Shown piece by piece: positions 17,068 through 25,892 of a stretch of 64,000 nt of DNA. Under the pieces are notes generated by a model. That model was not told the origin of the DNA and ran no database searches. It saw nothing but the letters and a program-made list of their open reading frames with translations. Source of the DNA: Lawsonibacter asaccharolyticus (GTDB lineage: Bacteria > Bacillota > Clostridia > Oscillospirales > Oscillospiraceae); assembly GCA_003112755.1 (NCBI GenBank), contig BFBT01000002.1:186001-250000 (forward strand), in the 5' to 3' direction. The position numbers and the translations under genes are program-made. Each line of letters opens with the position of its first letter. Position 1 is the stretch's first letter.

Positions 17068-17460
17068 TTACCCCCGTCCCAGGTCTTTCACGGATTTCTT
17101 GAAGTCGGCAAAGCTAAGGTCATCCCCATACTCGTTCTCGATGACGCACTCAGGGTGCTCCTTTTGGAACTGCTCCACATCGTCCAAGCTGCTGAACCCA
17201 TTGTTGGCGCCCCAGTAGAACTTGGTGCTGGTGGCGATTCCAATCTCCATATCGTCGTCCCAGCTCTGCACATTGGAACTGGTCATAGCCGGGCGAAGAG
17301 CAAAGACGATGTCTTCAATGTTGCCCATGGCCAGCGGGTTCTCCTCGCCGAACTTCCCAAGGCGTTGGAACAGCCCCTCGCGCTCTGTCTCAAGCAGCTT
17401 CTTCAGCTGTTCCACCTGGGCCTTTTTCTCACGGTTGACAAAATGATAGTTCATACTCAT
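17068..17460 (-). CDS. Hypothetical protein, 130 aa
   Basis: Start chosen at the ATG after AAAGGAGAAAGAACT. The N-terminal 35 residues are coiled-coil-like (REKKAQVEQLKKLLETEREG). The central part has FYWGANNGFSSLDDVEQF, then an acidic end. Four bases separate it from the radical SAM gene. Function unknown. Confidence 0.6.
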   Translation of the reverse strand: MSMNYHFVNREKKAQVEQLKKLLETEREGLFQRLGKFGEENPLAMGNIEDIVFALRPAMTSSNVQSWDDDMEIGIATSTKFYWGANNGFSSLDDVEQFQKEHPECVIENEYGDDLSFADFKKSVKDLGRG

Positions 17461-17482
17461 AGTTCTTTCTCCTTTCCCATCT

Positions 17483-19732
17483 TCAGGTTGCCAAAAATTC
17501 TTCCTGGATCCGGAGTGCCAGATGCGAATTCCGGTCCATGGATCCTGCTTGAGCCAGGCTGACATCCAGGGCCTCCCTGTCGCCCACAAGGACTACCCGT
17601 TTCTTGGCTCTGGTGATGGCAGTATACATGACATTTTTATCCACATTATACAACAGGGTCCTGCAAATTGGAATAACAACAGCATCAAATTCGCTGCCCT
17701 GGGAGCGATGAGCGGTGATTGAGTAGGCCAGATCCAGTTCCTCAACCTGCTGGGCCGAATACCAGACCTCCCGGGGGCCAGGGAACTCGACCAATACGGC
17801 CTTAACGGGGGAGTAGTCAACCTTCTTTACGACCCCTGTCTCCCCATTGAAAACCTCCAGATCATAATCATTGCGCATCTGGATGACCTTATCGCGGGGC
17901 CTCAGCTCCCCGCATCGGTCCGATTGATAGGCTATGCAGCCGATGCCGAGCACCCGCGGGTTCAGTTCTTCCTGGAGGATGGCATTCATAGCGTCAGTTC
18001 CTACCGGCGAACCATGGATAGGGGAGATAACGGTGATCTGGTCCAGGGAGAAGCCCTCGTCCAGCATCCGCTTCACGGCCTTGACCATCATCCGCTGAAT
18101 CTTGTAATGGTCGTTCGCCTGGATGAAATAGAAGGACCCGCCTTTGCCAGCCGACCAGTTCAGTTCCCTCGGAGCCGCCCCTGGCCTGCTTTTGATAATA
18201 GCATGAGCATTGTGGACAATCAGGCTACCGCCGCCCTGCCTGAACACCTGAGTCAGCCGGTTGACGGGCACCATCTCCGACTGGATCATGTCTCGGAGCA
18301 CCAGCCCCGGCCCCACGCTTGGCAGCTGCTCGTGATCTCCAACAATGAGCAGCCGGGCGCTGGAGTTGAGGGCCCTGAGCAGCCAGGAGCAGAGGTCTGC
18401 GTCACACATCGAATACTCATCGGCAATCAGGAAGTCGCAGACCAGCTCATCCTGCCGGAGATTATTGTGCGGATAGCCAAGGGCCCGGTGGATGGTCGAA
18501 GCCTTGGCCCCGGTTAGCTCCTGCGCCCGCATAGCTGCTTTGCCGGTGGGGGCGCAGATTCGGATATCTACGCCTGGCCATAGTTTCTTAGCTGCCTGCA
18601 CCAGCACCTGCAGCGTCTGGGTCTTGCCGGTGCCCGGGCCGCCCGTTAGGATCGACACAGGGGAGACGAACGCCGAGTGTATGGCCCCTTTCTGCTCTGC
18701 TGTCAGCCGAAGCGAACCCTGCGCCCATGTTATGGCCGACAGGATATCGGACTTGGGTGCCCAGAGTTTCTTGGGGCTGTCCATCAGCTCAAAAAGCCGC
18801 TCGCCAATGGCCCGCTCGGACTGGAAGTTTCGGTATAGGTAAACAGGCTGACCCTCGCCCAATATATGGTCTGTGATGACAGCCCCTCCGGACGCCAGCT
18901 CACGGAGTGCATCCTCCAGTGTGCTTGTAGTCGGTGCCGGAAAACTGGTACCAAACAGTTTGCGTCTGATATAATCCTCAGCCATCCCCAGCAGGGCGTC
19001 CTCCTCAGCATACAGGTTGCCGTTGCCTTCCGAGTCCTCGCGGAGAATCGCCAGCAGCAATGCCTGGTTGCGGTACGACTCTGGGGAAGAGTAGCTGAGA
19101 CTGTCGTCCAGCCGGGCTGCCGCTGGGAAGTCGATGACCTTATCCAGATAGAGGGCGTAGGGGTTATCCTTGATCTTCTCTACGGCGTGGGACTCGTACA
19201 TCCGGTAGATTTGGGTGGCGTATTTAGGAGCCAGGCCATGGCCTTGCAGGAAGATAAGCAGTTTCTCAAAGGATTTGTTCTCCACAATGGCCCGATACAG
19301 GGCGTCCTTTGCTGGCTGCGGCAGGCCAAGCGTATTTAGACAGGTGGCATCTGTCAGAATGGTGGAAATTACATCTAGTCCAAAGGCGTCGATCAGCCGG
19401 CGGCCGATGACTTGTCCGATCCCCTTGATGGATGTCAGGAATTTGAGCATTTCAGCCTCGGTGCCCGGCGTCACCCGCTCAGACAGATAAACCTGCCACT
19501 GTGGCCCATAGAGCTCGTGTTCAACCTCCTCAGCTTTTACATGGATGTGATCGTTCTCGATCAGATTGAAAAAATAGCCGGAGCAGGTAACTACCTGGCG
19601 GGTCGGCGTCCATTCCTTCTTCCGGGGTCGCCACTCCAGAACCTCGCCATCAAAAACAGTCTGGAGGGTATCGTCCCTGTGGAACTTCACCCGTTTGACC
19701 CGTATATCGAAAGTCTGCACATTCGGCAGCAT
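17483..19732 (-). CDS. RecD2-like DNA helicase
   Basis: 749 residues from the ATG after GGGGGAGTGATACAT; a longer frame to 19804 would start upstream of the promoter box and is rejected. The N-terminal third has helix-hairpin-helix-like repeats (IKGIGQVIGRRLIDAFG). Superfamily 1 motifs follow: Walker A GGPGTGKTQ (about 357), motif II IADEYSM, GDHEQLPSVGPG, and C-terminal YSITAHRSQGSEF and YTAITRAKK. This is a 5'-3' helicase of the RecD2/TraI-like type for replication, repair or transfer. It is the first gene of a four-gene operon. Confidence 0.88.
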   Translation of the reverse strand: MLPNVQTFDIRVKRVKFHRDDTLQTVFDGEVLEWRPRKKEWTPTRQVVTCSGYFFNLIENDHIHVKAEEVEHELYGPQWQVYLSERVTPGTEAEMLKFLTSIKGIGQVIGRRLIDAFGLDVISTILTDATCLNTLGLPQPAKDALYRAIVENKSFEKLLIFLQGHGLAPKYATQIYRMYESHAVEKIKDNPYALYLDKVIDFPAAARLDDSLSYSSPESYRNQALLLAILREDSEGNGNLYAEEDALLGMAEDYIRRKLFGTSFPAPTTSTLEDALRELASGGAVITDHILGEGQPVYLYRNFQSERAIGERLFELMDSPKKLWAPKSDILSAITWAQGSLRLTAEQKGAIHSAFVSPVSILTGGPGTGKTQTLQVLVQAAKKLWPGVDIRICAPTGKAAMRAQELTGAKASTIHRALGYPHNNLRQDELVCDFLIADEYSMCDADLCSWLLRALNSSARLLIVGDHEQLPSVGPGLVLRDMIQSEMVPVNRLTQVFRQGGGSLIVHNAHAIIKSRPGAAPRELNWSAGKGGSFYFIQANDHYKIQRMMVKAVKRMLDEGFSLDQITVISPIHGSPVGTDAMNAILQEELNPRVLGIGCIAYQSDRCGELRPRDKVIQMRNDYDLEVFNGETGVVKKVDYSPVKAVLVEFPGPREVWYSAQQVEELDLAYSITAHRSQGSEFDAVVIPICRTLLYNVDKNVMYTAITRAKKRVVLVGDREALDVSLAQAGSMDRNSHLALRIQEEFLAT

Positions 19733-19769
19733 ATGTATCACTCCCCCGCCCATTAAAAAATATGTCCTG

Positions 19770-19779
19770 ATGATATGCA
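19770..19779 (-). promoter_or_regulatory. Second possible -10-like box for the helicase operon
   Basis: TGCATATCAT on the minus strand, 38 bases before the helicase ATG. The upstream box (GCGTGTAGTT) is poor, so it may not act alone. Confidence 0.4.
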
Positions 19780-19811
19780 CGGGCGGTAAAACTACACGCC
19801 CCACTCTAATA

Positions 19812-19843
19812 CTATTATATGCACTTCTAATTTTTAATATTTT
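19812..19843 (-). promoter_or_regulatory. Element-type promoter of the helicase operon
   Basis: AAAATATTAA, ten bases, TGCATATAAT on the minus strand, 80 bases before the helicase start. Confidence 0.75.
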
Positions 19844-19926
19844 GCGGCGGCCCGGACTATCTGCTCATACGCTCCGAATTTCCGCCAGAGCAATCCAGGC
19901 TATCCTGTGCGTATTCCTTTCGGCTG

Positions 19927-19956
19927 GGAATTGCCCTTCGGCGATTTGCATAGTAT
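19927..19956 (+). promoter_or_regulatory. Element-type promoter of topB
   Basis: GGAATTGCCC, ten bases, TGCATAGTAT, then leader TCCCAATTTTGG; 55 bases before the ATG at 20011. Divergent from the helicase promoter. Confidence 0.65.
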
Positions 19957-20010
19957 AAAATCAGCTCCCAATTTTGGTTGCAGACGAAAACAAAAAGGGG
20001 ATGATAAAAT

Positions 20011-22413
20011 ATGCGCGGATTAGTGTTGGCTGAAAAGCCGTCACTGATGAGAGCAATCGAGTCCGCCTACAAGAGTGGCGGTACTTTCCCATTTACGCTG
20101 GATTTTGCAGCGTTTCATGGCCATCTGATGAGGCTGGCCATGCCGGGAGATTACTGCAACGAATGGGGTGGTCCATGGGACGAAAAATACCTGCCGATGG
20201 TGCCGGACCAATTCCGGTATTTGCCGGATGACGCGGTGTCGGTGGCCAAGATCATGTCAAAGATCAAGGTCGGGAAGTATGATTTCCTCGTGAATGCGTG
20301 TGATGCGGAGCGGGAGGGAGAACATATTTTCTGGTCCTTTTATGAGGCCAATGGTCTGAAGCTGCCGGTAAAGCGCCTCTGGTGCTCTACAACTCTGGAG
20401 ACTGACCTTCAGAAGGCGCTGCATGACCTGAAGGACGCCTCTGTTTTTCAGCATCTGCGGGAAGCGGCTGCGTTCCGAGCCCAGTTTGACTGGCTGACTG
20501 GAATGAATTTTAGCCGTGCCGTGTCGCTGAAGGTCCGGGCAAAGTCGAACATTGGGCGCGTGGTCACTCCTACGCTGAAGATGGTGGTCGACCGTGAACT
20601 GGAGATTCGAAATTTCGTTCCGCAGAACTTCTATGAGGTTGGCGTGACGATGCAGAAGAGGGAAAAGTTCCCCGGAATTGTACTGGTCCCCCCGGAACTG
20701 AAGCAGACCCGGTTTCCAAATGAAAAGGCGGCAAATGACGCAAAGGCTGGGCTGGGCAAAACTGGCACAGTGGAGAGTGTTGTGGCTAAGAGAACTGCCA
20801 CCAAGGCGCCGACCCTGTACTCTACCACTGAGCTGCAGAAGGATGCGAACAAATACTTCAAGTTCCGCGCCAGTAAGACAGACTCGATCGCCCAGGACCT
20901 GTATGAGGCTGGGTACATCTCGTACCCTCGCACCAGCTGCCGGTTCCTGCCGACATCCATGGTGCCAGAGATCCCGAATCTGCTCAAGCCTATGGAGGTT
21001 TTTCCTGAGCTGGCTGCGGCGCTGAAACTGGTAACGCCTGCGGCGATTACGGCCGCTACCTCCGGAAAGGACTACATCGATGACGCCAAACTGACGGACC
21101 ACCATGCTCTGATTCCTACGGTGAAGAAGGTGGACCCGTCCAAGCTGACTGAGGACCAGAAGAAGATCTATCTGTTGGTGGCCAAGCGGCTGCTATCCAT
21201 TTTTCTGCCGGCCTACACGGTAGATTCAACGACTGTTATGGTCGACAGCAATGGCTGGAAGATTAAGGCATCCGGAAAGGCTGTGGTGGACCCTGGCTTC
21301 TCCATCCTGTACACCAGTGAGAAGAAGGATGTAATCCTGCCGCCACTGAACAAGGGAGACCAGGTGGATATTACTGGGTCATCTATCCGGAAAGGCCAAA
21401 CAACGCCGCCCGATCGGTATACGGATAAGTCTCTCCTGGACGCCATGGCAAACGCAGGCAAGTTTGTCTCCTCCGCTGAGCAGCGGGCTATCCTGCGTGA
21501 GGCTGAGGGTATCGGCACTCCTGCCACCCGGTCTGATATCCTGGAGAAGCTGGCGTCCGACAAGACGAATCTCTGCCGGATTGAGAAAGGTCACTATTAC
21601 CCCACCGACTTTGGCATGGCACTTATAGACACTATCAAAGACCGTGAGATCACCTCTCCTGCCATCACGGCAAAATGGGAGAAGAAACTGCGGGACCTGC
21701 AGGACAACGGCCACCCTGAGAAGTTCAAAGCAGACATGCTGGAGTTCATAGAAGCTGAGACAGCCGATATCCTGGCGAAGGTCAGCGCTGACCTTCACGC
21801 ATATCAGTTTGAGCGGCTCGGCGTCTGTCCGATCTGCGGTCACGATGTAGTCTGCGGCAAAGAGTACTACCGGTGTGTGAACTACAAAGCTGACAAGGAC
21901 CCCTGCACCTTCATCGTCAAGCGTGCGGAGGTCATGGGTACCAAAATCAGCGTGCCAGAGATGAAGCTGATGCTTAGTGGCCAAAAGACCAAGGAGAAAA
22001 AACTGAAGCGGAAGGATGGCAGCGAATATGTTGCCGCTCTGGTCATTGCGGACGGCAAGATCGTTCCGGCGTTTGCTATGGAGAACAAGAAACCGAAACC
22101 TATCAATGAGGAGAACATCGACATCAAAGATGGGTTATGCACCTGCCCCTGCTGTGGAAAGGGTCAAGTGTTCCTCCAGCGGGACTACTACACCTGTACC
22201 GGCAGGAACAGCGGGTGCCGCTTCCTGATTCCTAAGGAGTTTTGCAAGGCCCCTATCTCCTCTGAGGATGTAAAGGGTCTTGTGGCTGGCAAAACGGTTG
22301 GCCCATTCAACTTCACCTGGAAAAATGGAGGCAAAGGAACCCGGAAACTGAAGGGTACTCCCGGGATGCGGGATGGCGTGAAAACCTTCAAACTGGAGTT
22401 CGTTGACCCTTGA
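20011..22413 (+). CDS. topB: DNA topoisomerase III (type IA)
   Basis: 800 residues. Toprim domain at the N-terminus (LVLAEKPSLMRAIE; acidic motif NACDAEREGE at about 94-103), and active-site tyrosine in GYISYPRTSCRFLP (about 300-313). The C-terminal 200 residues carry two zinc-ribbon units (CPICGHDVVCG and CPCCGKGQVF) for single-strand binding. It decatenates and relaxes negatively supercoiled DNA. TopB-like enzymes are common on Firmicute conjugative elements, where they assist replication or transfer. Confidence 0.93.
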   Translation: MRGLVLAEKPSLMRAIESAYKSGGTFPFTLDFAAFHGHLMRLAMPGDYCNEWGGPWDEKYLPMVPDQFRYLPDDAVSVAKIMSKIKVGKYDFLVNACDAEREGEHIFWSFYEANGLKLPVKRLWCSTTLETDLQKALHDLKDASVFQHLREAAAFRAQFDWLTGMNFSRAVSLKVRAKSNIGRVVTPTLKMVVDRELEIRNFVPQNFYEVGVTMQKREKFPGIVLVPPELKQTRFPNEKAANDAKAGLGKTGTVESVVAKRTATKAPTLYSTTELQKDANKYFKFRASKTDSIAQDLYEAGYISYPRTSCRFLPTSMVPEIPNLLKPMEVFPELAAALKLVTPAAITAATSGKDYIDDAKLTDHHALIPTVKKVDPSKLTEDQKKIYLLVAKRLLSIFLPAYTVDSTTVMVDSNGWKIKASGKAVVDPGFSILYTSEKKDVILPPLNKGDQVDITGSSIRKGQTTPPDRYTDKSLLDAMANAGKFVSSAEQRAILREAEGIGTPATRSDILEKLASDKTNLCRIEKGHYYPTDFGMALIDTIKDREITSPAITAKWEKKLRDLQDNGHPEKFKADMLEFIEAETADILAKVSADLHAYQFERLGVCPICGHDVVCGKEYYRCVNYKADKDPCTFIVKRAEVMGTKISVPEMKLMLSGQKTKEKKLKRKDGSEYVAALVIADGKIVPAFAMENKKPKPINEENIDIKDGLCTCPCCGKGQVFLQRDYYTCTGRNSGCRFLIPKEFCKAPISSEDVKGLVAGKTVGPFNFTWKNGGKGTRKLKGTPGMRDGVKTFKLEFVDP

Positions 22414-22420
22414 TTGCTCA

Positions 22421-22463
22421 AACGCTGCCCTGCACCAATTGGGTGTGGGGCAGCGTTTTTGTT
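22421..22463 (+). terminator. Rho-independent terminator of topB
   Basis: AACGCTGCCC...GGGGCAGCGTT hairpin with TTTTG tail. Confidence 0.85.
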
Positions 22464-22609
22464 TGTAGGGGACAGTTTGTGTGAACCTCACCCTCTAAAC
22501 AGCCTTGCGGCTGCTAGAAGGAGCTTCTGCCAATCCCCCAGTGATGAGGTATTTTTACTCTGCCTAAGCCTGATGGCTTCGATAAAGGTTGTAAAAACGA
22601 GTCTAAACT

Positions 22610-22700
22610 CAATCTTTTCTAACGAAGAAATGCGGCAGAACATTTTGATTTTGCCAAGTCACACGCTGCATTAGCTTCCTCCGGAAGCCCCGTGTGGCAT
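22610..22700. repeat. Dispersed intergenic repeat, diverged copy 6
   Basis: CTTTTCTAACGAAGAAATGCGGC, broken from consensus afterwards; ends in GCTTCCTCCGGAAGC hairpin. With the next copy it fills most of the 650-base gap between topB and the DUF3150-like gene, in which I see no gene. Confidence 0.55.
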
Positions 22701-22816
22701 GCAGGCCAGCAACTTTAGTGGGGCAACCCCAGCCAGGACCTAAGTTGCAAGTCCACCGTTTTGCGCAACGACGGATATATCTCCCCAGTTGTATACAACA
22801 GCAAAAGCCGCAGAGT

Positions 22817-22914
22817 TCTCACGGACCCCAAATAGGCTCCGGAAGGAGCCGGCTTCGGCAAGGGTCTCTGGAAAGAAAGAAGTCCATGTGCCACATTTTT
22901 CGTTAAAAAAGATT
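22817..22914. repeat. Dispersed intergenic repeat, copy 7
   Basis: CTCACGGACCCCAAATAGG, hairpin GGCTCCGGAAGGAGCC, GCCACATTTTTCGTTAAAAAAGA; opposite orientation to copy 6 and 50 bases upstream of the next promoter. Confidence 0.7.
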
Positions 22915-22963
22915 ACTCCTTCCAGCTTTTGACGCAGGAATGCGCATGAAACGCCACCCTCAC

Positions 22964-22993
22964 AGAATTGTTTTGGCTCTGTTTGCATACGAT
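22964..22993 (+). promoter_or_regulatory. Element-type promoter of the DUF3150-like/AAA genes
   Basis: AGAATTGTTT, ten bases, TGCATACGAT. The leader includes CCAATTCGGAGG and a second AATACATACTTAGGAGG before the ATG at 23066. The spacing suggests one transcript for two genes. Confidence 0.7.
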
Positions 22994-23065
22994 TAAGACA
23001 GCCATCCAATTCGGAGGTTGACTAACCGTACGGGGATAACAAATACATACTTAGGAGGAAAACAT

Positions 23066-24118
23066 ATGTCGACAAATGTAAAAATGAGAACCCTCCTTGA
23101 GGGCCTCAGCGGGAAGGGGATCGAAATCCGAGTCGGTTCTTTAGCCCGCTATACCGCCGAGAACGGCGTTCTCGTCGGGATCAGCTGCGGTCGGACCCGT
23201 GGCCGTTTCACTCTCCCCCCCAAGCTGTTGGGTATTCGTCCCGAGAAGTGGGACAAGGGCGCTCAGACTTTCTTTGGGGATCATGTCTCCATGGGCCGTC
23301 TGAACATGGTGCCCAAAGAGCTAGAGGACCGGTTGAATCAGTTGGATACCAGGGCTCGCCGTGTTCTATACTCCCACACGCTCAATGGCAGCTACATGCC
23401 GCTGACTGAGTTCGAGGAATTCAAGGGCGAGTTCGAGGAGGTTCGAGAGGAGTACTTCCGCACCATCGACCTCGTGGTCGCACAATGGGATACTATCCGC
23501 GCCAACTTCCTTGCTGGCGTGGAGAAGATCATTGAGACCAAGGGAAAACGGGCCATGCTGAAGCGTGACCGGGAAAAGCTGCTCCGCGAGCTCACGGCCA
23601 GAATCCCTACGGCCCAGGAGTATCGGGCTCGCGCCAAGATGGAGGTCACTGTTCGGGCGTTCCCCTCTACCGGGGGCACCGCTACCGGCCTGGCTCCTGA
23701 CCTTCAGGATTTGGTTGACCAGACCTGGAAGGACGATGTGACGGCCAATATCGTCCGATCCATCGAGAGTAATCTCGGTGAGATCTTTGCCAAGGCCTGC
23801 ACCATTGCCACCGACTACGGCAAAACCGGCAAGGTCAATACCCGTAGCCTCAACACGCTGGTGCGTTCGGCCTCCCGGGTGAAGAAGATGAATGTCTTCG
23901 CCAACCCGATGCTGGAGAAACTGGCCGGTTCCCTGTCCGCCATCACCAACGATGACATGGACAGGGCCGAGTGGCAGGTCGAGGAGGCTATTGTGGACGC
24001 CTGGAACTATGCCAGATCCACCGGTATCACCCTGGACATGGCTCTCTGCCCCTTCGATGAGAAGGCCTTAGAGAGTATGCTGGCAGCCCGCAGCGTGGCA
24101 CCTGCCATTGGAGCTTGA
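23066..24118 (+). CDS. DUF3150-like protein
   Basis: 350 residues from the ATG after TTAGGAGGAAAACAT. Helix-rich, with a long central coiled coil (EFEEFKGEFEEVREEYF through LTARIPTAQEYRARAK). It resembles DUF3150-type proteins that accompany CobS-like AAA+ and CobT-like von Willebrand proteins in phages and plasmids. It is followed by the AAA+ gene (24-base gap). Likely an accessory of that ATPase machine; molecular role unknown. Confidence 0.6.
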   Translation: MSTNVKMRTLLEGLSGKGIEIRVGSLARYTAENGVLVGISCGRTRGRFTLPPKLLGIRPEKWDKGAQTFFGDHVSMGRLNMVPKELEDRLNQLDTRARRVLYSHTLNGSYMPLTEFEEFKGEFEEVREEYFRTIDLVVAQWDTIRANFLAGVEKIIETKGKRAMLKRDREKLLRELTARIPTAQEYRARAKMEVTVRAFPSTGGTATGLAPDLQDLVDQTWKDDVTANIVRSIESNLGEIFAKACTIATDYGKTGKVNTRSLNTLVRSASRVKKMNVFANPMLEKLAGSLSAITNDDMDRAEWQVEEAIVDAWNYARSTGITLDMALCPFDEKALESMLAARSVAPAIGA

Positions 24119-24141
24119 ATTTGGAAAGGGGATAAATAAAG

Positions 24142-25767
24142 ATGAAGAAGATTACGATTTTGGTTGGTTTCGAGGCCACTGAAGAGACTATTAACTCTAT
24201 GTCCGCCGGCGCTATGGTGGAGCTCAAGCGTGAGCCTACCAACACTGCCGATCCCAATGCCATCCAGGTTTTCCTGGATGGCGCTCTGGTGGGCTATGTA
24301 GCTGCCGACCCCAAGAAGACGGTTCTCAAGGGGACCTCTTCCAACGCGGTCGTGGCCAAAAACATGGATAAGCCTTCCGTCGCCGGCTGTTTTGCGAAAC
24401 TGCTCAACGCCCAGCCTTACGGGGATGACAATAAGCGTATGCGTTGGGAGGCTGAGCTCTACTGGGTTCCTGTCTGGGAGGATAAGCCCAAAGAGAGCGA
24501 GGACGGTCCGCTCGTCCTGAAGGTTGGAGGATCCCGCGTCCGTTACGGGAAGATCCGCTCCGTCCTGGAGGATATCAATTCCTACAAGGGCGGCAAGCTG
24601 GTCGCCCGGATGTTCGAGACGGGGGAGAAGGGCGTCTACGAGCCCCAGGTTTGGGTTGCCGGCGAGATGTCTGCCCGTGATGCCAGCCCTGCTGGCAAGA
24701 TTGAAGATGCTCCGTCCGAGTTGATCGCGGCCCTGAATGCCAAGGGGACCATCCCCGTGGAGCCAACTAATGTTTTAGGTGGCGGCGCCTACGAGATCGC
24801 CGTTACTCTGGAGTCCAGCTCCATGGATGAATTTTTCTCTGACATGGAGGAGGTTATCAAGAAGGGGATCATGCAGGCGCGTGACATCAAGGCTCGTGTC
24901 GTCTACCTGATGGAGCAGGGAGTGCCCAGCACACTCATTCACGGGGTGCTTCAGTCCATGAAGTGCAACGACACTGGAGCCGTTGTCATCAAACCCAAGC
25001 AGCTATTCCTGCAGGGCGCGGAGGATAACTATCTGACGCGCTGCCTGGGCTACCACCTGGCTGGCAAGAACATCCGTCTGGTGGGCGAGAAGGGTGCCGG
25101 CAAGAATACTCTTGTCTATACGGTCTGCTGGGTCCTTAATAAGGCCCTCACCCGTATCCAGGGCAACAGTGACATGGACAAGATTGATCTGCTGGGCGGC
25201 CAGGCCCTGGACGACCACGGCACCCACTTTGAGCTGAGCTCCTTCATCGAGATGCTGATGAAGGGCGGCGATGTGGTTCTGGATGAGATTAACAGCGTAA
25301 AACCTGAGATCGCCATCATCCTCCACTCGCTGGCTGACGACGCCCGCTCTATCGAGGTGCCTGGTTACGGGTTCGTGACTGTCCACCCTGACTCCCGCAT
25401 CTGGGCAACCATGAACGAGGAGTATGTGGGCACCGGCATGCTGAACAGCGCAACCGCCGACCGTTTTGTCCCCATCTACCTGGAGGATCAGATGGACCTG
25501 GTGAAGCTGCTCACCAGCATGGTTCCTGGTGCCGACAAGATTGCCATCAAGACTTGTGCGACCATCTATGAGAAGATTCGCAAGGCGATCAAGGATGGTA
25601 AGCTGAGCAATGATGCCCTCACCACCCGCGGGTTCATTGACGCGTTGGAGGCGGCCAAGTGGCTGCCTATGCGCGCCGCCCTGCTGGACAATGTGGGCTG
25701 CCGGCCTCAGGATCCCGATGAGCGCCGCACTGTGTGCGATTTCATCCGGGCCGTCTATCCGGCCTAA
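24142..25767 (+). CDS. HIRAN-like domain fused to MoxR/CobS-type AAA+ ATPase
   Basis: 541 residues. Residues about 3-55 match a HIRAN-like beta fold (KREPTNTADPNAIQVFLDG then VGYV), a module that in other proteins binds DNA 3' ends or damaged DNA. The C-terminal half is a AAA+ module: Walker A GEKGAGKNT (about 315), Walker B DVVLDEIN (about 375), sensor 1 WATMNEEY, arginine-containing SATADRF. MoxR/CobS ATPases remodel targets together with a vWA partner, encoded just downstream. The N-terminal fusion is unusual. Confidence 0.8.
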   Translation: MKKITILVGFEATEETINSMSAGAMVELKREPTNTADPNAIQVFLDGALVGYVAADPKKTVLKGTSSNAVVAKNMDKPSVAGCFAKLLNAQPYGDDNKRMRWEAELYWVPVWEDKPKESEDGPLVLKVGGSRVRYGKIRSVLEDINSYKGGKLVARMFETGEKGVYEPQVWVAGEMSARDASPAGKIEDAPSELIAALNAKGTIPVEPTNVLGGGAYEIAVTLESSSMDEFFSDMEEVIKKGIMQARDIKARVVYLMEQGVPSTLIHGVLQSMKCNDTGAVVIKPKQLFLQGAEDNYLTRCLGYHLAGKNIRLVGEKGAGKNTLVYTVCWVLNKALTRIQGNSDMDKIDLLGGQALDDHGTHFELSSFIEMLMKGGDVVLDEINSVKPEIAIILHSLADDARSIEVPGYGFVTVHPDSRIWATMNEEYVGTGMLNSATADRFVPIYLEDQMDLVKLLTSMVPGADKIAIKTCATIYEKIRKAIKDGKLSNDALTTRGFIDALEAAKWLPMRAALLDNVGCRPQDPDERRTVCDFIRAVYPA

Positions 25768-25771
25768 CCAC

Positions 25772-25806
25772 TAAAGAAGCCCCTTTGGGGGCTTCTTTCT
25801 TTTTAC
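25772..25806 (+). terminator. Rho-independent terminator
   Basis: AAGAAGCCCC TTT GGGGGCTTCTT hairpin followed by TCTTTTT. It separates the AAA+ gene from the vWA gene, which has its own promoter, so partner levels may differ. Confidence 0.85.
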
Positions 25807-25809
25807 CTT

Positions 25810-25839
25810 TGAATGAGAATTTGCCCATTTGCATATGAT
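25810..25839 (+). promoter_or_regulatory. Element-type promoter of the vWA gene
   Basis: TGAATGAGAA, ten bases, TGCATATGAT, then ACAGTACCTCAATCTTAGG and AATACATATTTCATAGGAGG in the leader: a model example of the shared 5' leader. Confidence 0.7.
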
Positions 25840-25892
25840 TGAACAGTACCTCAATCTTAGGAGAAATACATATTTCATAGGAGGAAACGAGT

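Noticed and set aside
19733..19804. Extended N-terminus of the RecD2-like helicase
   Set aside because: It would start next to the promoter and upstream of the real ribosome binding site.
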